In this document: one piece after another, positions 42,957 through 51,183 of the stretch | How positions within the stretch are numbered: the stretch's first letter is position 1 | How the letters are laid out: the number at the start of each line of letters is the position of its first letter | From: Terriglobia bacterium | Lineage (GTDB): Bacteria > Acidobacteriota > Terriglobia > Terriglobales > Acidobacteriaceae | Reading direction: 5' to 3' | Assembly (NCBI GenBank): GCA_020073565.1 | Contig: JAIQEY010000019.1 | Span: forward strand, 31,485 to 95,484 | Length of the DNA: 64,000 bases | Position numbers and translations under genes: made by a program | Notes under the pieces: model-generated | Database searches by the model: none | What the model was told of the DNA's origin: nothing | What the model saw: the letters and a program-made list of their open reading frames with translations, nothing else

Positions 42957-43352
42957 TCACAGTCTATCCCACAGGTTTGTAACAGTTCTGGAAAGCGACA
43001 CTATTCTCTTTCGTTTTCTCTCAATTGCATCCATGGAAACAAATGCATATCGACGCCAGTCGCCTTCGCCGTGGACCCATGTGCCATATCTGGCTATGTG
43101 ACCGGCCAACTCCGATCCCAACCAGCCATCTTGAAAGAGCGTTTCCTTCGAGACCCAGCACAAATCTAACGAGTTGGTCTTGAGCCGACGCCCCAGCCCC
43201 ACGCAAAGAACGTCCAGATCCGAGTCTGGTGTCTCAAGTCCGGCAGCGTGTGAACCAAAAATGACAATTTCATCTGCTCCGCGGAGAAAAACGGGATCAC
43301 GGCCCAGTTCCCGTACGCGGCTGAGAAGAAGTGCTCTCAAACATTCCTCCAT
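42957..43352 (-). CDS. MNT-type nucleotidyltransferase (possibly 3'-truncated by the IS)
   Basis: A 131-residue protein with an exact GS-x10-D-x-D motif (GSHAAGLETPDSDLDVL) of the pol-beta nucleotidyltransferase fold. Minimal nucleotidyltransferases with this motif act as antitoxins (MNT/HEPN), as antibiotic modifiers, or as parts of defence systems. It is the last of three tightly packed genes, three bases after the preceding one. The frame ends only 15 bases from the IS, so the C-terminus may have been clipped. It is too short for a full CD-NTase of the CBASS type. Confidence 0.75.
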   Translation of the reverse strand: MEECLRALLLSRVRELGRDPVFLRGADEIVIFGSHAAGLETPDSDLDVLCVGLGRRLKTNSLDLCWVSKETLFQDGWLGSELAGHIARYGTWVHGEGDWRRYAFVSMDAIERKRKRIVSLSRTVTNLWDRL

Positions 43353-43355
43353 AGG

Positions 43356-43751
43356 CTACCCTGCCTCTCTCTTTCTTGATCTCTTTAACCTCTCCGCCCG
43401 CTTCTTCAAACTTTCTATTATTCTTTTCAGATGTGCTCGAGCCTCAGCCATATCTTCTTCCGACGGATCACCTAAATACGTATCCACTAAATTATCGAAT
43501 GTTTGTGCCCTATCAAACAGGTCCTCCGGTGAGTGGTCTCCGAAGATATGTTCTACCAGGTTACGCACTCGAAAATCTTTAGCTCTCAAAGGCGTTTGCA
43601 GAAATCCCTCATTGATAAGTGTTGTGAAGGCAGTTTTAAGTAGTCCCTCGTCATAGTCGGGGTCTTCCGGGTCGAATTCATCGACAACGGTTTCAAGGAC
43701 TTCGATTGCTCGGTTCAAGAAATTGAGATCAATGTCTGTTTTGGTTGACAC
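43356..43751 (-). CDS. Unknown helical protein between membrane protein and nucleotidyltransferase
   Basis: 131 residues, acidic first half and a very basic end (LKKRAERLKRSRKREAG). It contains RNLVEH near residue 65, which fits the HEPN-type R-N-x3-H pattern of RNase toxins, but earlier in the chain than in HepT, so this may be chance. It overlaps the membrane protein gene by 23 bases and is three bases before the nucleotidyltransferase. That tight coupling suggests a stoichiometric partner. No family recognised. Confidence 0.6.
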   Translation of the reverse strand: MSTKTDIDLNFLNRAIEVLETVVDEFDPEDPDYDEGLLKTAFTTLINEGFLQTPLRAKDFRVRNLVEHIFGDHSPEDLFDRAQTFDNLVDTYLGDPSEEDMAEARAHLKRIIESLKKRAERLKRSRKREAG

Positions 43752-44415
43752 TCTTTTGTTCCTGTTTTGTGGTGCCCTTCGATATTGGCGTAGTTAACTC
43801 GCCAGTCTCGTCGCGCGACGCAGTAGAAGAATCACTCTGCATCTGAATGATTGTTTGACCTTTCGCCGGATCCGACTCCCTTGATGGACTCAGAAACGAA
43901 AGGACTGCTATTGCCAGACCCACCGCGATAAATTGGATGAGATAAAAGAAATGATCTGGGTCAGCGAGCCATGCTCGAACTGTTCCAACAGGATGTTCCC
44001 TTTGAGCGTCATGAAGGTGATAGGCAATGCCTGGGTAAAAGCCGACTACAGGATCAGCTTGCGCATAAAATCTCAACTCTTCCTTCAGTCGCCTTTCTAA
44101 GTGTAGGGCGCGTTCGCCAAAACTGCGGCTGAGTTCATTCTGCTTGCGTTCGACAGCGTAGAGGGCATAAATAAAGGGTACAAGCAGACAGAGTACGTAT
44201 GGTGAGACCACTTTCGACGAGCCAGTCGCAACGATCGAAGCAATTACAAGCGTAACGGACCATCCCCTGATCGTGAACCGAAACGCTCCGATTTTATCGA
44301 TCTTATCCTGAAGGATTTTATACTCAGAGTTCATCTGCTCTAGCAGTGTCTCGCGTAATTTGGTCGAGTCGGGTTTCGCCGATTGTTCAGGATTAGATGG
44401 ACCTGGGGTGCTCAA
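43729..44415 (-). CDS. Multi-pass membrane protein of unknown function
   Basis: 228 residues. A helical N-terminus (LLEQMNSEYKILQDKIDKIG) leads into two membrane segments (WSVTLVIASIVATG and YVLCLLVPFIYALYAVE). A cytoplasmic helical stretch (ALHLERRLKEELRFYAQ) follows, then a third segment (FFYLIQFIAVGLAIAVLSFL) and a polar tail. The layout resembles small membrane effectors that pair with nucleotide-handling enzymes, but no named family is clear. It is the first gene of the three-gene minus-strand unit and is divergent from the protease gene. Confidence 0.65.
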   Translation of the reverse strand: MSTPGPSNPEQSAKPDSTKLRETLLEQMNSEYKILQDKIDKIGAFRFTIRGWSVTLVIASIVATGSSKVVSPYVLCLLVPFIYALYAVERKQNELSRSFGERALHLERRLKEELRFYAQADPVVGFYPGIAYHLHDAQREHPVGTVRAWLADPDHFFYLIQFIAVGLAIAVLSFLSPSRESDPAKGQTIIQMQSDSSTASRDETGELTTPISKGTTKQEQKSVNQNRH

Positions 44416-44512
44416 AATGGACCTCGGGACTCCCTCTTAAACGTCGCATTAAGTATTGACCGCTGAGCGCTAATTGTCCACGGTCAAAGAAGGACTCGAT
44501 GCTGCCGCGTGC

Positions 44513-44539
44513 CCCACCCTTGGTTTCTTGAAGGGTGGG
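44513..44539. repeat. 9-bp perfect inverted repeat of a dispersed acidobacterial type
   Basis: CCCACCCTT (44513-44521) and AAGGGTGGG (44531-44539) around GGTTTCTTG. Palindromes with this GTGCCCCACCC...GGGTGGG layout are, from general knowledge, frequent in acidobacterial genomes. It lies in the 282-bp divergent gap 44416-44697, where nothing else is seen. Confidence 0.6.
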
Positions 44540-44697
44540 ATTCCGCAGTCGTTTCCAGGCTTGGATTTGCCGCTGAGTCCCGAGGCGACCTTTCCCCTTG
44601 AGGTGCATCGACGACCCCAGATTGAAAGCCCTATACGCTCGGTAGCCCCAGAGAGATCCGTTGTAATATGTGGCAGGAATCCCGGCACGGAGGGCGA

Positions 44698-45510
44698 ATG
44701 AACCTGAATGAAATCGCTGCCTGCCTCAAGGGCTCCGCAGTACTGCCTCTGCAAATAATTCGTGAAATCGGCAGTTCTACTGCCGCCCTGTTCGCGGTGT
44801 TCAAAGGCAAGAACGGCCCTCGGCTTGAGTTGGCGGGAACCGGGACCCTGATATCCGACGGGCAGTCTCACTTCATTCTGACCGCAGCTCATGTGTGGCA
44901 CAAGGCACTGAAGTCTGCCGTCGAGGTCGGGATCTCGATAACGGATGACATAGACCATCAGTTTTTAATGGACGTTAAGACAATCGTTCCTTTCGGCCCC
45001 GCGAAGACTAGTGGCTGGGACGAGTGGGGACCTGACATTATTTTTCTTCGAATACCTACCGAGCACTTGGGAACAATCAAAGCGTATAAATCCTTGTACG
45101 ATCCAAAGATCGACGGAAATAGGGCAGCTAAAACGGACCGTATTGACCGTATTGAAGTTGATGTACTGATGGGGACCCCGCACGCTCTTGGGAAATTCAC
45201 GAAGACCCATGCAGACGTTCAGATCGCGGGTTTTTTCACCGTGGGCGCCGCACGATACCATACTCGCGGCGGTTTCGACTATTTTGATTGCGTGATTGAT
45301 AGCTCCTACCCGGAGGTACGCAAACTTGGTGGAGTCAGTGGTGGGGGATTGTGGGCGGTTCGGCTTTGCAACTCCCCAACGTCGGGCACGATCGAGTGGA
45401 TTCGAACTCTTGAGGGGGTAGCGTTCTACCAATTACCTGACGAGAACGGCCGTCCAAGTATTCGTTGCCACGGCCCCGAAACCATTCGTGCCGCCATGCC
45501 TGCGAAATAG
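44698..45510 (+). CDS. Trypsin-like serine protease, cytoplasmic
   Basis: 270 residues without a signal peptide. The chymotrypsin-fold triad is readable: His in FILTAAHVWHKAL, Asp in WGPDIIFLRIPTEH, and Ser in LGGVSGGGLWAVRL. GTGTLISDG before the histidine is typical of S1-like proteases. The ATG at 44698 is behind GGAGGG (44690-44695). Intracellular proteases of this kind are frequent in defence islands as effectors or activators; here the gene is divergent from the membrane protein/nucleotidyltransferase unit and 1.8 kb from an IS. Codon use is more AT-rich than in the core genes. Confidence 0.8.
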   Translation: MNLNEIAACLKGSAVLPLQIIREIGSSTAALFAVFKGKNGPRLELAGTGTLISDGQSHFILTAAHVWHKALKSAVEVGISITDDIDHQFLMDVKTIVPFGPAKTSGWDEWGPDIIFLRIPTEHLGTIKAYKSLYDPKIDGNRAAKTDRIDRIEVDVLMGTPHALGKFTKTHADVQIAGFFTVGAARYHTRGGFDYFDCVIDSSYPEVRKLGGVSGGGLWAVRLCNSPTSGTIEWIRTLEGVAFYQLPDENGRPSIRCHGPETIRAAMPAK

Positions 45511-46067
45511 GCCTGGTGCCTGGTGGGGCTTCCGGCCTGAGAGGACTTCAAAAAAAAGTCCGCCACGTCGTGACGCAGGTCCTTGACGTCCCCCCAGCCC
45601 AGAGATAATGTATCTACAATATCTATAACTCAAAGGCGGTTTGAAAACCGCACCCTCGACCCGGAGCTCAGGCGTCGTTCGAGGAAACAGGGGCCAAATG
45701 AGGCCCTCGCCATGGAATTTCTGGCGTTAAGCTCTTTGAAATCTAGATTTTGCCAGCGATGGCAGAGGTTGACTGATTGATTCTAAAGGATCGCCAGTTT
45801 TGGTGCACTGTGTAAGTCCTTTGTTGTCTAGATTTTGCATGCAACTCATTTGGAATCTGGATTTTGGAGTGTCTTGACCACTTAACTCTATGATTCCAAA
45901 AGACCGGGGGGGAGGGGGGTACCCTCCGTACTAACTGGTTAATACACTCGGAGTAATGGGCAGGTCCTGCTTGGGATTTGGGGGTTCTTCCACGCAGTTT
46001 GACACCCCTCTCCAAGGCGGCCTATACTCCAGCCCCACGCAACGAATTTCCCTCCGGAGAGACTCCT
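45511..46067. other. Non-coding, AT-richer edge of the accessory island
   Basis: No convincing gene. It holds a GGACTT/AAGTCC hairpin after the protease (45543-45561), a GCGGTT-TGAA-AACCGC stem-loop (45636-45651), and three spaced copies of TCTAGATTTTGC-like words (45742-45753, 45827-45838, 45856-45867). A G-tract/C-tract stretch lies near 45905. The copies might be remnants of recombination sites or protein-binding repeats. Confidence 0.4.
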
Positions 46068-47159
46068 ATGTTGAAACCTTCGCTGCCTGTTTTCCTGATC
46101 ACTACGTTCGCCCTTGGAACCCTCAGCTTTGCGGAAGGGCACAGGAAAGTCCATCAACCCAAACTGACTCCGCAAAACAGCAACACGACACAAGGACTGA
46201 TTGCGGTCAGTCCGGTGAACCCGCGCGTGGTCTGGGCATCCGGTCGCGGTGGTACGTTTGTTCTGACCACCAATGGCGGAAAGACCTGGAAAGCCGGTGT
46301 GGTGCCGGGGGCCGAGGCACTGCAATTCCGCGATGTGCAGGGCGTAAGTGAGAAGGTCGCGTATCTGCAATCCATCGGCGGCAACCCGACGGATTTTCGC
46401 ATTTACAAAACAGTCGATGGCGGCGCGACTTGGACCATGCAGTTCCAGAACCAGAATCCTGGTGCGTTCTACGATTGTTTCGCGTTCTGGACTCCGCGGC
46501 GCGGCATCTCGCACAGCGACTCGGTGAACGGAGTCTTCCCCGATCTCCGTATCAGCAACGGCAGGACTTGGCAGGACATCAGCAGCAATATGCCGCCGGC
46601 CTTGCCCGGTGAAGCGTCGTTCGCGGCCAGTGGCACGTGCGTCGCCACCCAGGGCGCGCGGAACGCCTGGATTGCGACCGGCGGCGCGACCGCGGCCAGA
46701 ATCCTGGCCACACGAAACGCGGGCAACACCTGGAACGCGTATGACACTCCGCTCGTGAGCTCGCCCAGCGCAGGCGCCTTCACGGTGGCTTTCCGTGATC
46801 CGTGGCATGGCATCGTGGGCGGCGGTGATTTAGACCCAAGCGACCCCAATAACGCGGCCACGGCCACCTCGAACGATGGCGGTCAAACCTGGACCCTGAC
46901 CAGCGCGCCTCCCGTGACCGGGGCAATTTTCGGGTTGAGCTACGTGGGTCGGGCCGGGACGGGCGGCGGTCCAGAGGGCGACGACGGACGCGCGGTAGTG
47001 ATCACCGCCAATGCCGGAGGAGCCGCATGGACTCCCGATGAGGGCAACACCTGGTTCACACTGCCCGGCGTCACTGGCTATTGGGCGGTCGCTTTTGCCA
47101 GCCCAAAAGCGGGGTGGCTGGTGGGTGTGGGCGGCACCATTCTAAAGGTCAGCTTCTAG
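46068..47159 (+). CDS. Exported BNR/YCF48-like beta-propeller protein
   Basis: 363 residues. The signal peptide is LPVFLITTFALGTLSFAEGH. Repeats with the Asp-box-like pattern TTNGGKTWKAG, TVDGGATWTMQF, TRNAGNTWNAYD and SNDGGQTWTLTS follow at even spacing, as in YCF48/sialidase-like propellers. The last blade is ITANAGGAAWTPDEGNTWFT. Such proteins are usually called oxidoreductases or photosystem assembly factors by similarity only. The ATG at 46068 lies behind CGGAGAG; an upstream ATG at 45978 would add a non-signal leader. Confidence 0.8.
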   Translation: MLKPSLPVFLITTFALGTLSFAEGHRKVHQPKLTPQNSNTTQGLIAVSPVNPRVVWASGRGGTFVLTTNGGKTWKAGVVPGAEALQFRDVQGVSEKVAYLQSIGGNPTDFRIYKTVDGGATWTMQFQNQNPGAFYDCFAFWTPRRGISHSDSVNGVFPDLRISNGRTWQDISSNMPPALPGEASFAASGTCVATQGARNAWIATGGATAARILATRNAGNTWNAYDTPLVSSPSAGAFTVAFRDPWHGIVGGGDLDPSDPNNAATATSNDGGQTWTLTSAPPVTGAIFGLSYVGRAGTGGGPEGDDGRAVVITANAGGAAWTPDEGNTWFTLPGVTGYWAVAFASPKAGWLVGVGGTILKVSF

Positions 47160-47180
47160 CAGGGATGCGCGTTGTTGCTC

Positions 47181-47621
47181 TCACGCTCTCACGTTTAAGT
47201 TGGGTCGCGAGTCTGAAGAGTGCTCCGTTTCGGAGGCAGTCTCCCCATTGGCGGGTTCGCTCTCCGAGGTACGACTTTGCGGAGGGACTTGATTGGCCGT
47301 CATTGTCTTGCGGAGTTCTCGCAGTGCATCTCCCGCCTCTGAAAGCTGGCCCGACTCCAGAGCCTTTCCGATTGTCTGGAGTTCCGCACTCACTTGCGCC
47401 GACGCCTGGGCGCCTAGCCGGTTGGTGGCGTGTGGAGTGGAAGGGTCTACCGACTTTTGCAATTGTGCGTAAGCATGTCGGGCAGCAGCCAGGTTATTGG
47501 ACACGACAGCCTGCTCCAGTTTCTGCAAATACTCCCGAACATCCGGCTGAAAATAACTAAAGTGTGGTTCAGAGCCCAACTGAATCCCGGGTGCCGACAT
47601 CGCCGCGTTCCTCCCTTCCAA
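47181..47621 (-). CDS. Helical hypothetical protein
   Basis: 146 residues, or 139 from an ATG at 47600 (MSAPGIQLGSEPHFSYF). It is predicted helical (YLQKLEQAVVSNNLAAARHA, then TIGKALESGQLSEAGDALRE), with a polar, low-complexity tail. No motif or family is recognised. It is convergent with the propeller gene. Confidence 0.5.
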   Translation of the reverse strand: MEGRNAAMSAPGIQLGSEPHFSYFQPDVREYLQKLEQAVVSNNLAAARHAYAQLQKSVDPSTPHATNRLGAQASAQVSAELQTIGKALESGQLSEAGDALRELRKTMTANQVPPQSRTSESEPANGETASETEHSSDSRPNLNVRA

Positions 47622-47826
47622 GCTTTCCTTGCCGTGAAGCCCGTTCTTGGTTCGCCGATGGAGTCCTTTGGTTTACGTCGACTCCCCGCAGTCCTGAGTT
47701 ATCGGAACTTCATTGTCGCCACATTAGAAATAGAAAGGTCCCTCGGAATACTTTCGTAAGATCAGAATGGTTACCATCGGTCGAGTCAGCCAGGGACTAG
47801 TAGGTGGTACCCCGTAAACACTTTCC

Positions 47827-47851
47827 GTAGAGACGCGGCTCGCCGCGTCTC
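47827..47851 (+). repeat. Palindromic repeat, forward copy (upstream of MFS gene)
   Basis: GTAGAGACGCGGCT then CGCCGCGTCTC; the arms GAGACGCGGC/GCCGCGTCTC pair. Its reverse-complement partner is at 49252-49276, on the other side of the MFS gene. The rest of the 289-bp gap 47622-47910 shows nothing firm. Confidence 0.75.
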
Positions 47852-47910
47852 CCGCCCGAACTCCAAGTTTTGTGGCAGAGTGAAAGAACGGAGTGAAAGA
47901 ATAAAGTGGA

Positions 47911-49185
47911 ATGCTGACCTCCCAGGACCCCCGGCTTGCCGGGCGCGTCGCCTTCACCTATCCGAATTTTGTCTCGTACACGCTCGCGCGCTTCTTCATC
48001 GTGCTCTCGCTGGAAATGCAATCGGTGGCCGTGGGATGGCAGGTGTACGAAATCACCCGGCGCCCGCTCGATCTCGGATACGTAGGGTTAGCGCAGTTCT
48101 TGCCGGGCATCGTCCTCTTCCTTTTCGCAGGCCATGCGGCTGACCTGTTTGACCGTCGCCGCCTGTTGATGTGGTGCTACGGTGGCTTCGCCGTCTGCTC
48201 GGCCCTGCTCCTGGTCATCAGCTGGGAAGCGCCGCGGTCGGTTCACCTGATTTACCTGGTTCTCGTTCTGCTGGGAGTGGTGCGTTCTCTCAACTGGCCC
48301 GCCAGCCGCGCGCTTCTACCTCTGTTAGTGCCGGAAGAGCATTTTGCGAACGCGGTCGCCTGGAACGCCAGCATTTTTCAGATTGCAAACATCGCGGGAC
48401 CAGCCGCCGGTGGCATTGTCTATGCATTTTTTCGCGGCCCCGAGGCCGTGTACGCGCTGGCAGCCGTGGTCTCAATGCTTGCGATCGCGATGACCCTGCG
48501 CATCCAGCCGCGGCCCGCAGCTCGCTCGAAGGATCCCGTGAGCGTGCGTACCGTTCTGGCAGGCTTCCGCTTTATCTGGGAAAAGAAACTGATTCTGGGC
48601 TCCATCTCGCTCGACATGTTTGCGGTCCTGCTCGGTGGCGCGGTCGCTCTGCTCCCGATCTACGCGAAGGAGATTCTGCAGACTGGTCCATGGGGACTGG
48701 GCCTGCTGCGGAGCGCTCCCGGCGTCGGCGCCGCACTGATGGCGATCGTGGTTGCTCACTGGCCCATCCGGCGACGCGCTGGCTTGACCATGCTGTTATG
48801 CGTAGCTTGCTTTGGCGTGCTGACCATTGTGTTTGGGATCTCGCGCAGCCTGATCCTGTCGCTGGTTGCCCTGTTCTTGCTGGGCGCGAGCGACATGGTA
48901 AGCGTGATCATTCGCGCCACACTCGTGCAGGTGGCAACGCCCGACGAAATGCGCGGGCGCGTCAACGCCGTGGACATGTTGTTCATCGGAGTATCGAACG
49001 AACTCGGCGAGTTCGAGTCCGGACTCACCGCGCAGTGGTTCGGCACTGTACCCGCAGTGGTCTTGGGAGGCATCGGAACGCTGCTCATCATCGCAACGTG
49101 GGCGTGGCTGTTCCCGGACTTGCGCAATGCGGACCAATTAACCGTGGCGGAATTCGTGCCGGAGGAGGAGCTTAAGGGCAAGTGA
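47911..49185 (+). CDS. MFS transporter, EntS-like exporter family
   Basis: 424 residues with about 12 membrane helices. The start (NFVSYTLARFFIVLSLEMQS, then VAVGWQVYEITRRPLDLGYV) and LFAGHAADLFDRRRLLMW match the MFS_3/EntS-like group, which includes siderophore and drug exporters. The second half carries a TPDEMRGRVNAVDMLFIGVS loop typical of this group. Substrate unknown. Another member of the same group is at the right end of the window. Flanked by an inverted pair of palindromic repeats. Confidence 0.88.
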   Translation: MLTSQDPRLAGRVAFTYPNFVSYTLARFFIVLSLEMQSVAVGWQVYEITRRPLDLGYVGLAQFLPGIVLFLFAGHAADLFDRRRLLMWCYGGFAVCSALLLVISWEAPRSVHLIYLVLVLLGVVRSLNWPASRALLPLLVPEEHFANAVAWNASIFQIANIAGPAAGGIVYAFFRGPEAVYALAAVVSMLAIAMTLRIQPRPAARSKDPVSVRTVLAGFRFIWEKKLILGSISLDMFAVLLGGAVALLPIYAKEILQTGPWGLGLLRSAPGVGAALMAIVVAHWPIRRRAGLTMLLCVACFGVLTIVFGISRSLILSLVALFLLGASDMVSVIIRATLVQVATPDEMRGRVNAVDMLFIGVSNELGEFESGLTAQWFGTVPAVVLGGIGTLLIIATWAWLFPDLRNADQLTVAEFVPEEELKGK

Positions 49186-49251
49186 GCGTCTGGAACCGAC
49201 CGAGCGGTCGCCGATTCGACTGCTACAATTTTGGGGTTCGCCATTCTGCCT

Positions 49252-49276
49252 GAGATGCGGCCAGCCGCGTCTCTAC
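49252..49276 (-). repeat. Palindromic repeat, reverse copy (downstream of MFS gene)
   Basis: GAGATGCGGCCAGCC then GCGTCTCTAC, the reverse complement of 47827-47851 with two differences. It ends 14 bases before the acyl-CoA dehydrogenase start. Confidence 0.75.
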
Positions 49277-49290
49277 AATGAGGTGTTCTA

Positions 49291-50463
49291 ATGCCGGAAA
49301 CTCTGCAGCTGTCCAGTCCCTCCCCGTTGACGACTCTCACGGAAGACGAAATCCTGTTTCGCGACAATGTACGTCAGTTTGCCGACGACAAGATTCGGCC
49401 GCTGGCGAAAGAGATGGACGAAAAGGCAGTGTTCGATCACGGTCTAATCGATCAGTTCTTCCAGCTGGGACTGATGGGCATTGAAATCCCCGAGCAATAT
49501 GGCGGAGCCGGCGGCAAGTTCTTCGAGGCAATCCTGGCTGTAGAAGAATGCTCGCGAGCCGACGCTTCCGCGGGCGTGATCGTCGACGTGCAGAACACGC
49601 TGGTCGCGAATGCGATTCTGCGCTGGGCCAACGAGGATCAGAAGAAGCGCTATCTGCCGAAGATGGCCGCGGACTTGCTCGGCGCGTACGCGTTGAGCGA
49701 AGCCGGATCAGGCTCGGATGCCTTCGCGCTGCAGACCAAGGCCGAACTGAAAGGCGGTGACTACGTTCTGAACGGACGCAAGCTCTGGATCACGAACGGC
49801 AAAGAAGCCGGCCTCTTCATTCTGTTCGCGACCGTCGACGCTTCGAAGGGATACAAGGGGATCACCGCGTTTCTGATCGAAAAGAATTTTCCGGGATTCA
49901 CGGTCGGCAAGAAAGAAGACAAGCTAGGAATTCGCGCCTCATCCACCTGCGAACTGATACTCGAAGATTGCCGCGTTCCGAAGGAGAATGTGCTCGGCGA
50001 AGTGGGTAAGGGATACAAGATCGCCATCGAAACGCTCAACGAAGGCCGCATCGGCATTGGCGCGCAGATGCTGGGCGTGGCGCGCGGCGCATGGGAATGT
50101 GCCGCGAAATATGCGCAGGAGCGCAAACAGTTTGGCAAGGCGATTTCCGAGTTTCAGGGAATTCAGTTTCAGATCGCGCAGATGGCCACCGAGATCGAAG
50201 CAGCACGCCTGATGGTCTACAACGCCGCCCGCATGAAAGATGCAGGTATCGACTTCGTGAAAGAAGCCGCCATGACCAAGCTCTTTACCTCGCAGGTGGC
50301 CGAGCGCGTGACGTCGCTCGCTATCGAAGTGTACGGCGGATACGGCTTCACCAAGGATTATCCAGTCGAGAAATACTGGCGAGATTCGAAGATCGGCAAA
50401 ATCTACGAAGGCACGTCCAACATGCAGCTGGCGACGATTGCGAAGCTGGTGATGGGGAAATAG
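49291..50463 (+). CDS. Acyl-CoA dehydrogenase (short/branched-chain type)
   Basis: 390 residues, full length. FAD-dependent oxidation of acyl-CoA to enoyl-CoA. Signatures are AYALSEAGSGSDAFALQT and QFGKAISEFQGIQFQIAQMA, and the catalytic base glutamate sits in IGKIYEGTSNMQLATIAK, the position used by short/branched-chain and butyryl-type enzymes. The start ATG lies behind GAGGTG. Substrate length cannot be read from sequence. Its end faces the flavin reductase across a dispersed repeat. Confidence 0.94.
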   Translation: MPETLQLSSPSPLTTLTEDEILFRDNVRQFADDKIRPLAKEMDEKAVFDHGLIDQFFQLGLMGIEIPEQYGGAGGKFFEAILAVEECSRADASAGVIVDVQNTLVANAILRWANEDQKKRYLPKMAADLLGAYALSEAGSGSDAFALQTKAELKGGDYVLNGRKLWITNGKEAGLFILFATVDASKGYKGITAFLIEKNFPGFTVGKKEDKLGIRASSTCELILEDCRVPKENVLGEVGKGYKIAIETLNEGRIGIGAQMLGVARGAWECAAKYAQERKQFGKAISEFQGIQFQIAQMATEIEAARLMVYNAARMKDAGIDFVKEAAMTKLFTSQVAERVTSLAIEVYGGYGFTKDYPVEKYWRDSKIGKIYEGTSNMQLATIAKLVMGK

Positions 50464-50465
50464 GA

Positions 50466-50552
50466 ATTGCAGAGGTCAGAGCGCAGAAGAAAGAACCATC
50501 GCGGCGCAGCGGATTTTACTTCTGCAATCTGACCTCTAACTTCTGACCTTTT
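50466..50552. repeat. Dispersed repeat / possible bidirectional terminator, copy 2
   Basis: GCAGAGGTCAGAGCGCAGAAG at the left pairs partly with CTTCTGCAATCTGACCTCT at the right. The right half is nearly identical to 8877-8912. The flavin reductase stop codon (50536-50538) lies inside it. Confidence 0.7.
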
Positions 50553-51030
50553 CGATGCCGCGATACTTGCCCTGAAAATAAAGCAGTGGCTCTCCCTCTC
50601 CGACGACAACGCCCTCGACTTCCGCGATGAAGATGGTGTGATCGCCCGCCTTCTCAGCCTTTTGCAGCCTGCATTCGAGATAGGCGAGGGCGCCACGGAG
50701 TACCGGCGTTCCCTGCACCGTACGATCGAAGTGCGCGCCTACCTCTTCCGCATGCTGATGGGCCTCGCTCGAGCGAGCGTAGTATTCCGCAATCGCCTGC
50801 TGATCGCTGCACAGCACGTTCACTCCGAAACGCTTGCGGGCGTGCAGATGAGCGTGCGTTCGCGCCCGGTAGTCGACGCAAACCAACACCAGCATGGGAT
50901 CGAGCGATACGGAGGTAAACGCGTTCGCCGTCATGCCGTGCACTTCGCCCGCCTGGTCCACGGTGATCACCGTGACCCCGGTTGCGAAACATCCCATGGC
51001 TTGGCGGAAATCGCTGGATGTCAGACTCAT
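50536..51030 (-). CDS. Flavin reductase-like FMN-binding protein
   Basis: 164 residues from the ATG at 51030. RQAMGCFATGVTVITVDQ and TANAFTSVSLDPMLVLVCVD are the FMN-binding split-barrel signatures of the HpaC/flavin reductase family; FGVNVLCSDQQAIAEYYA and GDHTIFIAEVEGV follow. It is divergent from the F420 biosynthesis operon with a 153-bp shared promoter region, so it may be co-controlled. It could supply reduced flavin or act on F420, but that is inference. The last codons are encoded by a dispersed repeat. Confidence 0.85.
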   Translation of the reverse strand: MSLTSSDFRQAMGCFATGVTVITVDQAGEVHGMTANAFTSVSLDPMLVLVCVDYRARTHAHLHARKRFGVNVLCSDQQAIAEYYARSSEAHQHAEEVGAHFDRTVQGTPVLRGALAYLECRLQKAEKAGDHTIFIAEVEGVVVGEGEPLLYFQGKYRGIEKVRS

Positions 51031-51183
51031 GCCCGCAACAAATACTATCAAGTATCGGCCTCTAAACTTATCACCGGTTTAGCAAGTGCAACCCTCGCCA
51101 ACTTGTAGCGACAGCGGGCGTCAGCTTCGATATCATCGTGGGAACGCCGAGCCTGACCCGTTCCTGGCATCGGAATATTGAAA

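Noticed and set aside
42957..44415. A CBASS-type cyclic-oligonucleotide defence operon
   Set aside because: The nucleotidyltransferase has the GS-x10-DxD motif but only 131 residues, far shorter than CD-NTases; a minimal nucleotidyltransferase module is the better fit unless the gene is badly truncated.
45636..45651. A tRNA-Ser-like anticodon arm (GCGGTT-TGAA-AACCGC)
   Set aside because: The loop is one base short, and no acceptor stem, D arm or T arm can be fitted around it.
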